Source: an uncultured Acetobacteraceae bacterium (lineage in GTDB: Bacteria; Pseudomonadota; Alphaproteobacteria; Acetobacterales; Acetobacteraceae). From it: DNA of 64,000 nucleotides. This document shows, one piece after another, positions 8,060 to 15,865 of this stretch; the stretch's first letter is position 1, and each line of letters opens with the position of its first letter. The stretch is taken from positions 1-64,000 of the forward strand of contig CAIRCM010000098.1 in NCBI GenBank assembly GCA_903877125.1, read 5' to 3'. Under the pieces are notes generated by a model. It was not told the origin of the DNA. It saw nothing but the letters and a program-made list of their open reading frames with translations, and ran no database searches. A program made the translations under genes and the position numbers.

Positions 8060-9235
8060 CTACACCAGCAGCCGGTCGGCCAACCGCCGGATGAAACTGT
8101 CGCAGGAATCGAGCTCCGACCGCGCGACGAACTCATCCGGCTGGTGGGCCTGTGCGATATGGCCGGGCCCGCAAATGATCGTGGGGATGCCGGCGTTCTG
8201 GTAGAACCCCCCCTCGGTCCCGTAGGCAACCTTGCCGGCGCTGTTGGAGCCGGTGAGTTGCTGGACGACGGATGTCAGGCGGTGATCCGCCGGCAACGCC
8301 ATGCCCGGCATTTCCAGCGTGATCTCATAGCTGAACCCGCAGGCCGGGTTCACCGCCTTCATCGCCGGCTCCAGGGTTTCGGCCACATATTTTTTCAGGC
8401 GCTCGACCTCCCGATAGGGATTGTCGCCGGGTATGGGCCGCCATTCCATGGCGAACGATGCGTGTTCAGGAATAATGTTCAGGATCGATCCGCCTTGCAT
8501 CGTACCCACGTGAATCGTGGTGTGGGGCGGGTCGAACCCGTCCTCGAACGGTCCTTGTTCGGCGAACCGACGCGCCTCCTGCTGCACCCACCCGATGGCG
8601 GCTGCCGCGGCATAGATGGCGTTGACGCCCTTGTCCGGTTCCGACGAATGCCCGGGCTGGCCTTTCACGTTCACCAGCAGGTTCAACTTCCCCTTATGCG
8701 CGAGGATGGGCTTCATGCCCGAGGGCTCCCCAACCACACACAGATCGGGTTTCAGTCCGGAATCGGCAAGGTCCTGAATCAGCCGTTTCGCGCCGCCGCA
8801 GCCGACTTCCTCGTCGTAACTGATGAACAGATGCAACGGCCGGACCAGACCGCTGGTCTGGAAGTCGGGCACGGCGGCAAGGCAAGACGCGACGAACCCC
8901 TTCATGTCGCAGGATCCGCGGGCGTAAAGCCGGCCGTCCTGTTCCCGTAGGGTGAACGGATCGGCGCTCCAGGCCTGGCCGTCCACGGGCACGGTATCGA
9001 CGTGACCCGACAGTGCCACCCCGCCCGCTGTCAGCGGTCCAACGATGGCATGAATGTTGGCCTTCTGCCCGCTCGGGTCCGCGCTGACGCGATAGGGTAC
9101 GCCATGCGCATCGAGGTAGGATCGCACGAAGTCGATCAACGCCAGATTGGAATTGCGGCTGGTTGTATCGAACGACACAAGCTTCGCCAGCATCTCTGTC
9201 GTGGTCAGCCGGTTGGGTGCGGGGGGCAACGTCAT
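8060..9235 (-). CDS. argE: Acetylornithine deacetylase (M20 family, ArgE type)
   Basis: About 391 aa. M20 dinuclear zinc hydrolase: VALSGHVDTVPVDG (zinc His and Asp), YARGSCDMKGF, the catalytic ISYDEEVGC, the dimerisation-domain VKGQPGHSS and a late zinc His in CGPGHIAQAHQPDEFV, which is diagnostic for the ArgE branch. It hydrolyses N2-acetylornithine to ornithine and acetate, though related N-acyl amino acids are possible. I prefer the ATG at 9235 (MTLPPAP) over 9244. It forms a two-gene unit with the downstream AstE-like deacylase. Confidence 0.82.
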   Translation of the reverse strand: MTLPPAPNRLTTTEMLAKLVSFDTTSRNSNLALIDFVRSYLDAHGVPYRVSADPSGQKANIHAIVGPLTAGGVALSGHVDTVPVDGQAWSADPFTLREQDGRLYARGSCDMKGFVASCLAAVPDFQTSGLVRPLHLFISYDEEVGCGGAKRLIQDLADSGLKPDLCVVGEPSGMKPILAHKGKLNLLVNVKGQPGHSSEPDKGVNAIYAAAAAIGWVQQEARRFAEQGPFEDGFDPPHTTIHVGTMQGGSILNIIPEHASFAMEWRPIPGDNPYREVERLKKYVAETLEPAMKAVNPACGFSYEITLEMPGMALPADHRLTSVVQQLTGSNSAGKVAYGTEGGFYQNAGIPTIICGPGHIAQAHQPDEFVARSELDSCDSFIRRLADRLLV

Positions 9236-9286
9236 GCCCCACACTCTATACCGGTCCGCGAAGCCGGCAACCGCACCCGCGTGGAG

Positions 9287-10495
9287 TCAGAAAAGGGAAA
9301 GTTGTGCCTGCTGAGCGCCAGCCGGAACATCGGGGACCGCGAAGCTGGTGCAATTCAGGCCTTCCCGCGATTCGTCCAGACCCCACTGCCGCGCCGCGCG
9401 GGTGAACCGGCGCATCAGCAGATCCGCATACACGCCCTGACCCGAGAAACGGTGGTGGAACCGCGAGTCGTTCATCGCACCACCCCTGGTATCCCGCACA
9501 AGGCTCAGCACATGCTTTGCCCGATCGGGAAAATGGGTATGCAGCCACGCTTCAAACATCTCACGAATTTCATGTGGCAGCCGCAAAAGCACATAGCCCG
9601 CGTGCCGCGCACCGGCGCGAGAGGCCGCCTCCAGCAGCTTTTCCATCTCCATGTCGTTCAGCCCCGGAATCATCGGCGCCGTCAAAACCCCCGTGGGCAC
9701 GCCCGCTCGGGTCAATTCCCCGATCGCGTGCAACCGCCGCGCCGGCGTGGCGGCACGTGGCTCCATGACCCGCGCGAGCTTCGTGTCGAGCGTCGTGAGC
9801 GAAATATAGACGCGGGCGAGATTTCGTTTGGCCATGGACGCGAGGATGTCCAGGTCCCGCAATACCCCCGCCGATTTGGTCACGATACGCACGGGGTGGT
9901 TGAACCGGTCCATCACCTCCAGGATCGACCGTGTCAGTTGCAGCGTGCGCTCGACCGGTTGGTAGGGGTCGGTATTGGACCCAAGCGCCAAGGTCCGCGC
10001 CTGGTATCCAGGCTTGCGCAATTCCTTCTCCAGGAGGTCGGCGACATCCGGCTTGTAGGTCAGCTTCGTTTCGAAATCGAGGCCGGGGGAGTAACCGAGA
10101 TAGGCATGGGTGGGCCTGGCGAAACAGTAGACGCAGCCATGTTCGCAGCCGCGATAGGGGTTGATCGAACGGTCGAACCCGACATCGGGAGAGGTATTCC
10201 AACTGATCGCCGACTTCGCATTGTCCTTCGTCAGGCTGGTCGGGAGCTTCGGCAATACCGCGAAATCGGCGGTCAGAGTCTCCCACCCGTCGTCGAACGG
10301 GCTGGCGGCGCGCTGCTCGAAGCGAACCGGCGGGTTGACGACCGATCCCCGCCCGTGATGCTGCATCGACGGCATTGCCGCTTTCGGTTCTTCGTCCGGC
10401 GCCCCCGCCAGTTCGATCGTCGCGATGGCATCCCGATCTAAGATGGTTTTGGTTTTTCCCGTTCGGGGATTTCCTGTCGAGGTCCGCGCCAGCAT
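9287..10495 (-). CDS. PA0069-family radical SAM protein (SplB-like)
   Basis: 402 aa. The radical SAM motif is visible as INPYRGCEHGCVYCFARP (CX3CX2C). Upstream are HHGRGSVVNPPVRFE and WNTSPDVGFDRS, and downstream LALGSNTDPYQPVER, all characteristic of the PA0069/Rv2578c family related to spore photoproduct lyase. The reaction is not known. The ORF track joins more than 300 upstream codons antisense to the glycosyltransferases; I chose the ATG at 10495 with GGAG 9 nt upstream. Divergent from the glycosyltransferase pair. Confidence 0.85.
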   Translation of the reverse strand: MLARTSTGNPRTGKTKTILDRDAIATIELAGAPDEEPKAAMPSMQHHGRGSVVNPPVRFEQRAASPFDDGWETLTADFAVLPKLPTSLTKDNAKSAISWNTSPDVGFDRSINPYRGCEHGCVYCFARPTHAYLGYSPGLDFETKLTYKPDVADLLEKELRKPGYQARTLALGSNTDPYQPVERTLQLTRSILEVMDRFNHPVRIVTKSAGVLRDLDILASMAKRNLARVYISLTTLDTKLARVMEPRAATPARRLHAIGELTRAGVPTGVLTAPMIPGLNDMEMEKLLEAASRAGARHAGYVLLRLPHEIREMFEAWLHTHFPDRAKHVLSLVRDTRGGAMNDSRFHHRFSGQGVYADLLMRRFTRAARQWGLDESREGLNCTSFAVPDVPAGAQQAQLSLF

Positions 10496-10567
10496 GATGC
10501 GTTCTCCGTCCGTTCGCTTCGATTTTGTCGCACGCTCGTGCATTCGGGTCAAGAACACAATGGGAAC

Positions 10568-11239
10568 ATGAGTCAGAAAATCGCACTCGCCGTGGTCATC
10601 CCGACCTTGAATGCCGCGCGAACCCTGCCGGCCACGCTGGCGGCTCTGGGACCGGTGTCCGAGGTGATCGTCAGCGACGGTGGCAGTTCGGATGCGACCC
10701 GCCAGATCGCAATCGATGCCGGCGCACGCGTCATCGCCGCGCCCGCGGGCCGAGGGTCGCAAATCGCCGCCGGGATCGGCGCTGCCGAGCAACCGTGGTT
10801 GCTGATCCTTCACGCCGACACGTGCCTGCGAGATGGATGGCAGACGGACGTCTCGGCGCATATGGTGGAAAACCCTGCCAAGGCCGGCTATTTCCGTTTC
10901 GCCGTCCGCAGCGCCGATCCCCGTGCCCGGCGACTGGAGCGCATGGTGGCGTGGCGCTGCCGGGTGCTCGCGCTGCCTTATGGTGATCAGGGCCTGCTGA
11001 TCCACCGCGACCTGCTGTGCGCGGTGGGCGGCATGGGCGACCTGCCGTTGATGGAGGATGTGGATCTGATCCGCCGTCTGGGACGCCGCCGGCTGGTCGC
11101 GTTGGACGCCGTTGCCCTCACCTCGGCCGAAAAATGGCATCGCGACGGGTGGTATCGGCGTTCGGCGCGCAATCTCGGTTGTCTCCTGCTGTGGTTCGCC
11201 GGACTGCCGCCACGGTGGATCGTTCGGCTCTACGGATGA
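10568..11239 (+). CDS. Family 2 glycosyltransferase, TIGR04283 type
   Basis: 223 aa. GT-A fold: VVIPTLNAARTLPATL, VIVSDGGSSDATRQ and the metal-binding ILHADTCLRDGW (D-x-D region), then GDQGLLIHRDL and MEDVDLIRRL. TIGR04283 proteins are annotated as arsenosugar-biosynthesis glycosyltransferases because of their usual company; many are simply unassigned. The start at 10568 (MSQKIALAVV) is preferred over 10538. The stop overlaps the start of the next gene (ATGA at 11236). Confidence 0.82.
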   Translation: MSQKIALAVVIPTLNAARTLPATLAALGPVSEVIVSDGGSSDATRQIAIDAGARVIAAPAGRGSQIAAGIGAAEQPWLLILHADTCLRDGWQTDVSAHMVENPAKAGYFRFAVRSADPRARRLERMVAWRCRVLALPYGDQGLLIHRDLLCAVGGMGDLPLMEDVDLIRRLGRRRLVALDAVALTSAEKWHRDGWYRRSARNLGCLLLWFAGLPPRWIVRLYG

Positions 11240-11817
11240 AGAACACCGCCATCGTCTTCGCCCGGATTCCCCGCCTGGGCACCGTAAAACGCCGCCTCGC
11301 ACGCGAACTCGGACACCGCGCCGCGCTGCGCTTCCACACCCGCACGCTGCGGCGGTTGTTGCAGTCGCTGTGCGCGGACCGGACCTTCCGCACGGTGCTC
11401 GCGCTGACGCCGGACCGGGGCCGGCTTCGCCTGCCATGCAAGGTGCAGCGGATATCGCAAGGCTTCGGCGATATCGGCGTTCGCATGGATCGTGCGCTGC
11501 GCCGCTTTCCCGCCGGCAATGCCCTCATCGTCGGCTGCGACATCCCCGCCGCCAACGCGGCGGATGTCCGTGCTGCGTTCCGGCTTCTGGGCCGGGCGGA
11601 TGCGGTGTTCGGACCAGCCGAGGATGGTGGCTATTGGCTCGTCGGGGTCGGACCGCGGCGGCCGGCCCGACCTTTCGCCAACGTCCGTTGGTCGGGTCCG
11701 CACGCCCTGGCGGATACGCTGACCAACTTCGCCGGGCGCCGCGTCGCGCGCATCAGAACTCTGCGCGATGTCGATACCGCCGCCGATTATGCCGCCGAGA
11801 GTGCTTTCACCACCTGA
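11236..11817 (+). CDS. DUF2064 / TIGR04282 nucleotidyltransferase-like glycosyltransferase
   Basis: 193 aa. Seen: IVFARIPRLGTVKRRLAREL (nucleotide-sugar binding loop), ALIVGCDIPAANAADV (where other members usually have D-x-P) and FGPAEDGGYWLVGV. This family normally follows TIGR04283 and the two act together. The strict ATGA overlap supports that. No arsenic genes (arsM, arsenosugar radical SAM) are seen in the window, so the arsenosugar label should not be taken literally. Its 3' end overlaps the convergent CtrA-like gene by 31 nt. Confidence 0.8.
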   Translation: MKNTAIVFARIPRLGTVKRRLARELGHRAALRFHTRTLRRLLQSLCADRTFRTVLALTPDRGRLRLPCKVQRISQGFGDIGVRMDRALRRFPAGNALIVGCDIPAANAADVRAAFRLLGRADAVFGPAEDGGYWLVGVGPRRPARPFANVRWSGPHALADTLTNFAGRRVARIRTLRDVDTAADYAAESAFTT

Positions 11818-12569
11818 CCGGTTAGCCTGTCCGGCAGTTCCTCGGTGTAGTCGTCCGCCCGGAATGGGCCAAGCCGAGGCATCTCGTCTTCCTCCCCATC
11901 CGGAGAGCGGATCATGTAGCCGCGGCCCCACACCGTCCCAATCATCCCTTCGGCGCCCGCCTTCGCCATCTTGCGGCGCAGTTTGCAGACGAAGACATCG
12001 ACGATCTTCATCTCCGGCTCGTCCAGGCCACCATAGAGGTGATTCAGAAACGCCTCCTTGGCCAGTACCATCCCCTTGCGCAGCACCAGCAGTTCCAGGA
12101 TCGAGTATTCCTTGCCCGTCAGCCGCAGTTCCTTCCCGTCGACGGTCACTTCCCGGCTATCGAGGTTCAGTTCCACCGGCCCGACCCGCAGGATCGGTTG
12201 GCTGAATCCCTTTGCTCGGCGCACAACCGCCTGCATGCGGGCCAGCAATTCCGCATTGTCGAAGGGTTTGGTGATGAAATCGTCAGCACCCAGACCAAGC
12301 GCTTTGACCTTGGCTGACGCTCGGACGACCCCCGAGAGGACCAGCACCGGCGTCTCATTGCGGGACACCCGCATGCGCCGCACCACCTCGAACCCGTCGA
12401 TGTCCGGGAGCATGAGGGCAAGCAGTACGATATCGTATTCGTAGTGCTTGGTCAGTTCGACCGCCTCCTCGCCCAAGGAGGAATGTTCCACGACGGCGCC
12501 AGCGGTGCGCAGCATCAGGACGATTGCACGGGCGGCTGTCAGGTCGTCTTCGATAAGCAGGACACGCAT
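11787..12569 (-). CDS. CtrA-family response regulator lacking the phospho-acceptor Asp
   Basis: 260 aa OmpR/PhoB-type regulator. Receiver domain 1-115: MRVLLIEDD (acidic pocket), LVLSG (Ser/Thr switch) and ITKPF (Lys) are intact, but the phosphorylation site reads YDIVLLALMLPD: residue 51, Asp in CtrA, is Ala (codon GCC at 12417-12419, one base from GAC). The DNA-binding domain at about 125-230 is strongly CtrA-like (LTGKEYSILELLVLRKG, LNHLYGGLDEPEMKIVDVFVCKLRRKM, GTVWGRGY). CtrA binds TTAA-type sites to control cell cycle and motility genes in alphaproteobacteria. The protein cannot be switched by phosphorylation at the normal residue. It is divergent from fliI, 158 nt apart. Confidence 0.88.
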   Translation of the reverse strand: MRVLLIEDDLTAARAIVLMLRTAGAVVEHSSLGEEAVELTKHYEYDIVLLALMLPDIDGFEVVRRMRVSRNETPVLVLSGVVRASAKVKALGLGADDFITKPFDNAELLARMQAVVRRAKGFSQPILRVGPVELNLDSREVTVDGKELRLTGKEYSILELLVLRKGMVLAKEAFLNHLYGGLDEPEMKIVDVFVCKLRRKMAKAGAEGMIGTVWGRGYMIRSPDGEEDEMPRLGPFRADDYTEELPDRLTGQVVKALSAA

Positions 12570-12727
12570 GAGGCCTTCGCTCCTTCGCCTCGGTGAATAC
12601 CACTATTGCGTGCATAAAGCTATAGGATTTTAGCCGAAAAAGTGTGTATTCTCAGAATTGGCGATCATAATTCCGTCGGTGTGAGAATGAACATAGAACA
12701 TGAGTCCCAAATTACGTGTAGCGTATC

Positions 12728-14077
12728 ATGAAACGGGGATTTCTCGCCGGCCGGCTTCGCGCCTGCACAGGGGCGCTGCGCGATATCGCGGCTTTCGCCC
12801 CCGAAGGCCGCGTCGTCAGTGTGACCGGGCTCGCCGTGGATGTCGAAGGCTTGGCCGGCTTGCTCGCCGTCGGTGACCGGCTCGAACTCTCGGGCCGTGC
12901 TGGCCGGCCCATCCCCGCCGAGGTCGTCGGGTTCGGGCCCCGTGCCGCGCGGGCGATGCCTTTCGAAGCTGTGGACGGGATCGGTCCCGGCAACCTCGTC
13001 CGCCGCTGCGCGGGCAACGGGGGCACTTTTGCCGTCTCCAACGAATGGCTGGGCCGTGTCATCGATCCGCTCGGTCGCCCAGTCGACGGGAAGGGTGCCT
13101 TGCCACCCGGCCGCACCCCGCGCCCGATCCGCGCCAAACCGCCGGAAGCGACCGGCCGCACCCGTCTTGGCCCGCGCCTCGATCTGGGCGTGCGGGCGCT
13201 CGATTGCTTCGCAACGTGCCGCCGAGGCCAAAGGCTGGGCCTTTTCGCCGGATCCGGCGTCGGCAAGTCCACTTTATTGGGCATGCTCGCACGTGGTGCC
13301 GGCTGCGACGTCGCCGTGCTCGCGCTCGTTGGCGAGCGGGGCAGGGAGGTCCGTGATTTCCTGGAAGACGAGCTGGGGCCGGACGGGCTGGCGCGGTCGG
13401 TCGTGGTCGTCGCGACTTCCGACGCGTCCCCGCTGCTGCGTCGTCAGGCCGCCGAGTCCGCCATGACGGTTGCCGAACACTTCCGCGACCAGGGGAAAAG
13501 TGTGCTGCTGCTGATGGACAGCCTCACCCGCTATTGCCTTGCGTTGCGGGAGATCGGGCTGGCGGCCGGTGAACCCCCGGCGACCCGCGGCTACCCGCCC
13601 AGCGTCTTCTCCGAACTGCCGCGCCTGCTCGAACGGGCGGGACCAGGTACCCACGAGGGCTCGATCACGGCCTTGTTCACCGTGCTGGTCGAGGGGGATG
13701 ACACCAACGAACCGGTTTCCGATGCCGTGCGCGGCATTCTCGATGGCCATGTCGTGCTCGACCGCCGGATCGCCGAGGCCGGCCGCTACCCGCCAATCGA
13801 TGTTCTGCGGTCCCTTTCCCGGGCCGCCGCGGGCTGCCTTTCGGCCGAGGAAATCGCGCTGGTGCGTCGCGCCCGCGGGATCATCGCCGTGCACACCGAC
13901 ATCGCCGACCTCGTGCGGCTTGGTGCCTATCGGCCAGGCTCCGATTCCGCCGCCGATGAAGCCATCGCCTTGATGCCGGGGATCGAGGCGGTGCTGCGCC
14001 AGGACCGCACCCAGTGGACCCCGCTTTCCGATGCCTTCGCCATGTTGAAATCAGCAATGGAGCGCCAGCGTGTCTGA
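12728..14077 (+). CDS. fliI: Flagellum-specific ATP synthase FliI
   Basis: 449 aa. F1-beta-like ATPase of the flagellar type III export apparatus. Walker A is FAGSGVGKSTLLGM, Walker B VLLLMDSLTRYC, with the FliI/YscN signature PPSVFSELPRLLERAG and VEGDDTNEPVSD. N-terminal beta-barrel region 1-80, catalytic core about 140-370, C-terminal helical bundle. It energises unfolding and chaperone release of export substrates at the membrane. FliJ follows with an 8-nt overlap. No other flagellar structural gene is present in the window. Confidence 0.93.
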   Translation: MKRGFLAGRLRACTGALRDIAAFAPEGRVVSVTGLAVDVEGLAGLLAVGDRLELSGRAGRPIPAEVVGFGPRAARAMPFEAVDGIGPGNLVRRCAGNGGTFAVSNEWLGRVIDPLGRPVDGKGALPPGRTPRPIRAKPPEATGRTRLGPRLDLGVRALDCFATCRRGQRLGLFAGSGVGKSTLLGMLARGAGCDVAVLALVGERGREVRDFLEDELGPDGLARSVVVVATSDASPLLRRQAAESAMTVAEHFRDQGKSVLLLMDSLTRYCLALREIGLAAGEPPATRGYPPSVFSELPRLLERAGPGTHEGSITALFTVLVEGDDTNEPVSDAVRGILDGHVVLDRRIAEAGRYPPIDVLRSLSRAAAGCLSAEEIALVRRARGIIAVHTDIADLVRLGAYRPGSDSAADEAIALMPGIEAVLRQDRTQWTPLSDAFAMLKSAMERQRV

Positions 14078-14506
14078 TCCCTTACCCGTCGCCGCCCGAC
14101 TGCGCCATCTCGCGGTGAATGACGCACGCCGCGCATTGGCCGAGTGCCTGACCGCCGAGGCCGGCGCCGTGGAGACACTGCGGCTGGTCGATGCCGCGAT
14201 CGTCGCCGAGACCGAGGCCGCGGGGACCCGGCGGGCGACGACCAGTCGGTGGAGGATTTCGCCAACTGGCTCCGCCGTATCCGCATCGAACGCCATGCCG
14301 CGGTTGTTGCCCTGGAAACCGCGGAGTTGCGATCGAACGAGGCACGCACTGCCCTGATCGCCTGCCGTACAGCCGCGCGTGCCATGGATGAAATACTGCA
14401 CAACCGGGACGTTGCGCGGAAGGCGGAGGCCGATCGCAAGACCCAGATCGGGTTGGAGGAAGCTGCGCGTCACCGTGCTGGGCCGCATAAAGGTGCACTG
14501 GAATAG
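14070..14506 (+). pseudogene. fliJ: fliJ, interrupted by a single-base frameshift
   Basis: A GTG start at 14070 (overlapping fliI) gives MSDPLPVAARLRHLAVNDAR and continues sensibly to AAIVAETEAAG. The helical, charged continuation (QSVEDFANWLRRIRIERHAA to LEEAARHRAG) is in the next frame. The join is in the GGGG run at 14222-14225; one additional G would restore a protein of about 145 aa, the usual FliJ length and coiled-coil character. FliJ is the stalk of the FliI ATPase. Position after fliI supports the identity. It is either a real mutation or a homopolymer error. Confidence 0.7.
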
Positions 14507-14557
14507 TCGCGCCGGTTGTGCTGAATCGCCCAGCGTCGGCACGAGGGGAAATATACG

Positions 14558-15865
14558 GTGCGCATCACGATGATTGGCGGCGGCTACGTCGGACTCGTCT
14601 CCGGCGCCTGTTTCGCGGAATTCGGCACGGACGTCACGGTCATGGAGACCGATTCCGGCAAGCTCGACGCCCTGCGCGCCGGACGCATGCCGATCTACGA
14701 ACCGGGCCTCGACAAGCTGGTCGAAGAGAACGTCAAGGCCGGCCGCTTGACCTTCACCGGCGATCTGGCCGAGGCGCTGAAAGGCACCGAGGCGGTTTTC
14801 ATCGCCGTCGGCACGCCGACACGCCGTGGTGACGGACATGCCGACCTGACCTACGTCTACGCGGCCGCCGAACAGGTCGCCAAGGCTTTGACCACCTATG
14901 CGGTGATCGTCACCAAATCCACCGTCCCCGTCGGTACCGGCCGGCGCATCGCCGAAATTGTGCGCGCTGCCCGCCCCGATCTGGATTTCGATGTCGCCTC
15001 CAATCCCGAATTCCTGCGCGAAGGCAACGCGATCGGTGACTTCATGCGACCCGACCGGGTGGTGATCGGCGCGGAATCGGAACGCGCGCGCGACGTGCTG
15101 CGCAAGCTCTACCGCCCGCTCTATCTCATCGAGGCGCCGATTGTTTTCACCGGCATCGAAACGGCGGAGTTGACCAAATATGCCGCGAACGCCTTCCTCG
15201 CGATGAAGGTCACCTTCATCAACGAAATGGCCGATCTGTGCGAGAAGGTCGGCGCCGACGTCCACGACGTCGCTCGCGGCATCGGGCTCGATGGCCGCAT
15301 CGGCCGGAAGTTCCTCCATCCCGGCCCCGGCTATGGCGGGTCCTGCTTCCCGAAGGACACGCTGGCGTTGGTGCGCACCGCGCAGGACTACGGCGCTCCA
15401 TCACGGCTGGTGGAAGCGACCGTCGCCGTCAACGACGCCCGCAAATCCAGCATGGCAATGCGGGTCATCGCCGCCTGCGGCGGATCCGTGCGTGGCAAAA
15501 AGATCGCCGTGCTGGGCCTCACGTTCAAACCCGAAACCGACGACATGCGCGACGCCCCCTCGCTGTCGATCGTCTCCCGGCTGGTCGGCGACGGCGCGGT
15601 GATCCGTGCCTACGACCCCGAGGGGATGGAGCAGGCTCGCCCGCTGCTGCCGGCAGCTGTCGAATACTGCAAGGATACCATGGATGCCGTTGCCGGTGCC
15701 GATGCCTTGCTGCTGATCACCGAATGGAACGAATTCCGCGCACTCTCGCCCGTCAAACTGCGGGAGGCGATGGCCGGGAACGTGATGGTCGATCTGCGGA
15801 ATGTTTATGATCCCGTGGCGATGCGCGGCGCGGGGTTCGCCTATTACGGCGTCGGACGAGGATAG
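14558..15865 (+). CDS. ugd: UDP-glucose 6-dehydrogenase
   Basis: 435 aa. Oxidises UDP-glucose to UDP-glucuronate with two NAD+. Rossmann motif MIGGGYVGLVSGACFAEFG, AVFIAVGTPT, TKSTVPVGTG, SNPEFLREGNAI, the catalytic Cys in GYGGSCFPKDT and the C-terminal LGLTFKPETDDMRDAPS. Start GTG at 14558 (VRITMIGGGYVGL). It heads the polysaccharide cluster and supplies an acidic sugar precursor. The stop TAG overlaps the next gene's GTG start by one base. Confidence 0.93.
   Translation: MRITMIGGGYVGLVSGACFAEFGTDVTVMETDSGKLDALRAGRMPIYEPGLDKLVEENVKAGRLTFTGDLAEALKGTEAVFIAVGTPTRRGDGHADLTYVYAAAEQVAKALTTYAVIVTKSTVPVGTGRRIAEIVRAARPDLDFDVASNPEFLREGNAIGDFMRPDRVVIGAESERARDVLRKLYRPLYLIEAPIVFTGIETAELTKYAANAFLAMKVTFINEMADLCEKVGADVHDVARGIGLDGRIGRKFLHPGPGYGGSCFPKDTLALVRTAQDYGAPSRLVEATVAVNDARKSSMAMRVIAACGGSVRGKKIAVLGLTFKPETDDMRDAPSLSIVSRLVGDGAVIRAYDPEGMEQARPLLPAAVEYCKDTMDAVAGADALLLITEWNEFRALSPVKLREAMAGNVMVDLRNVYDPVAMRGAGFAYYGVGRG

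Noticed and set aside
10496-11437. 314-codon upstream extension of the radical SAM ORF
   Set aside because: It lies antisense to the two glycosyltransferase genes and is a reading-frame shadow.
12570-12727. CtrA-binding site between the CtrA-like gene and fliI
   Set aside because: I could not find a TTAA-N7-TTAA motif in this interval; one GANTC at 12702 is not informative by itself.
14218-14232. Programmed -1 frameshift in fliJ
   Set aside because: GCGGGGA is not a canonical X-XXY-YYZ heptamer and no downstream pseudoknot was recognised; mutation or miscount is simpler.
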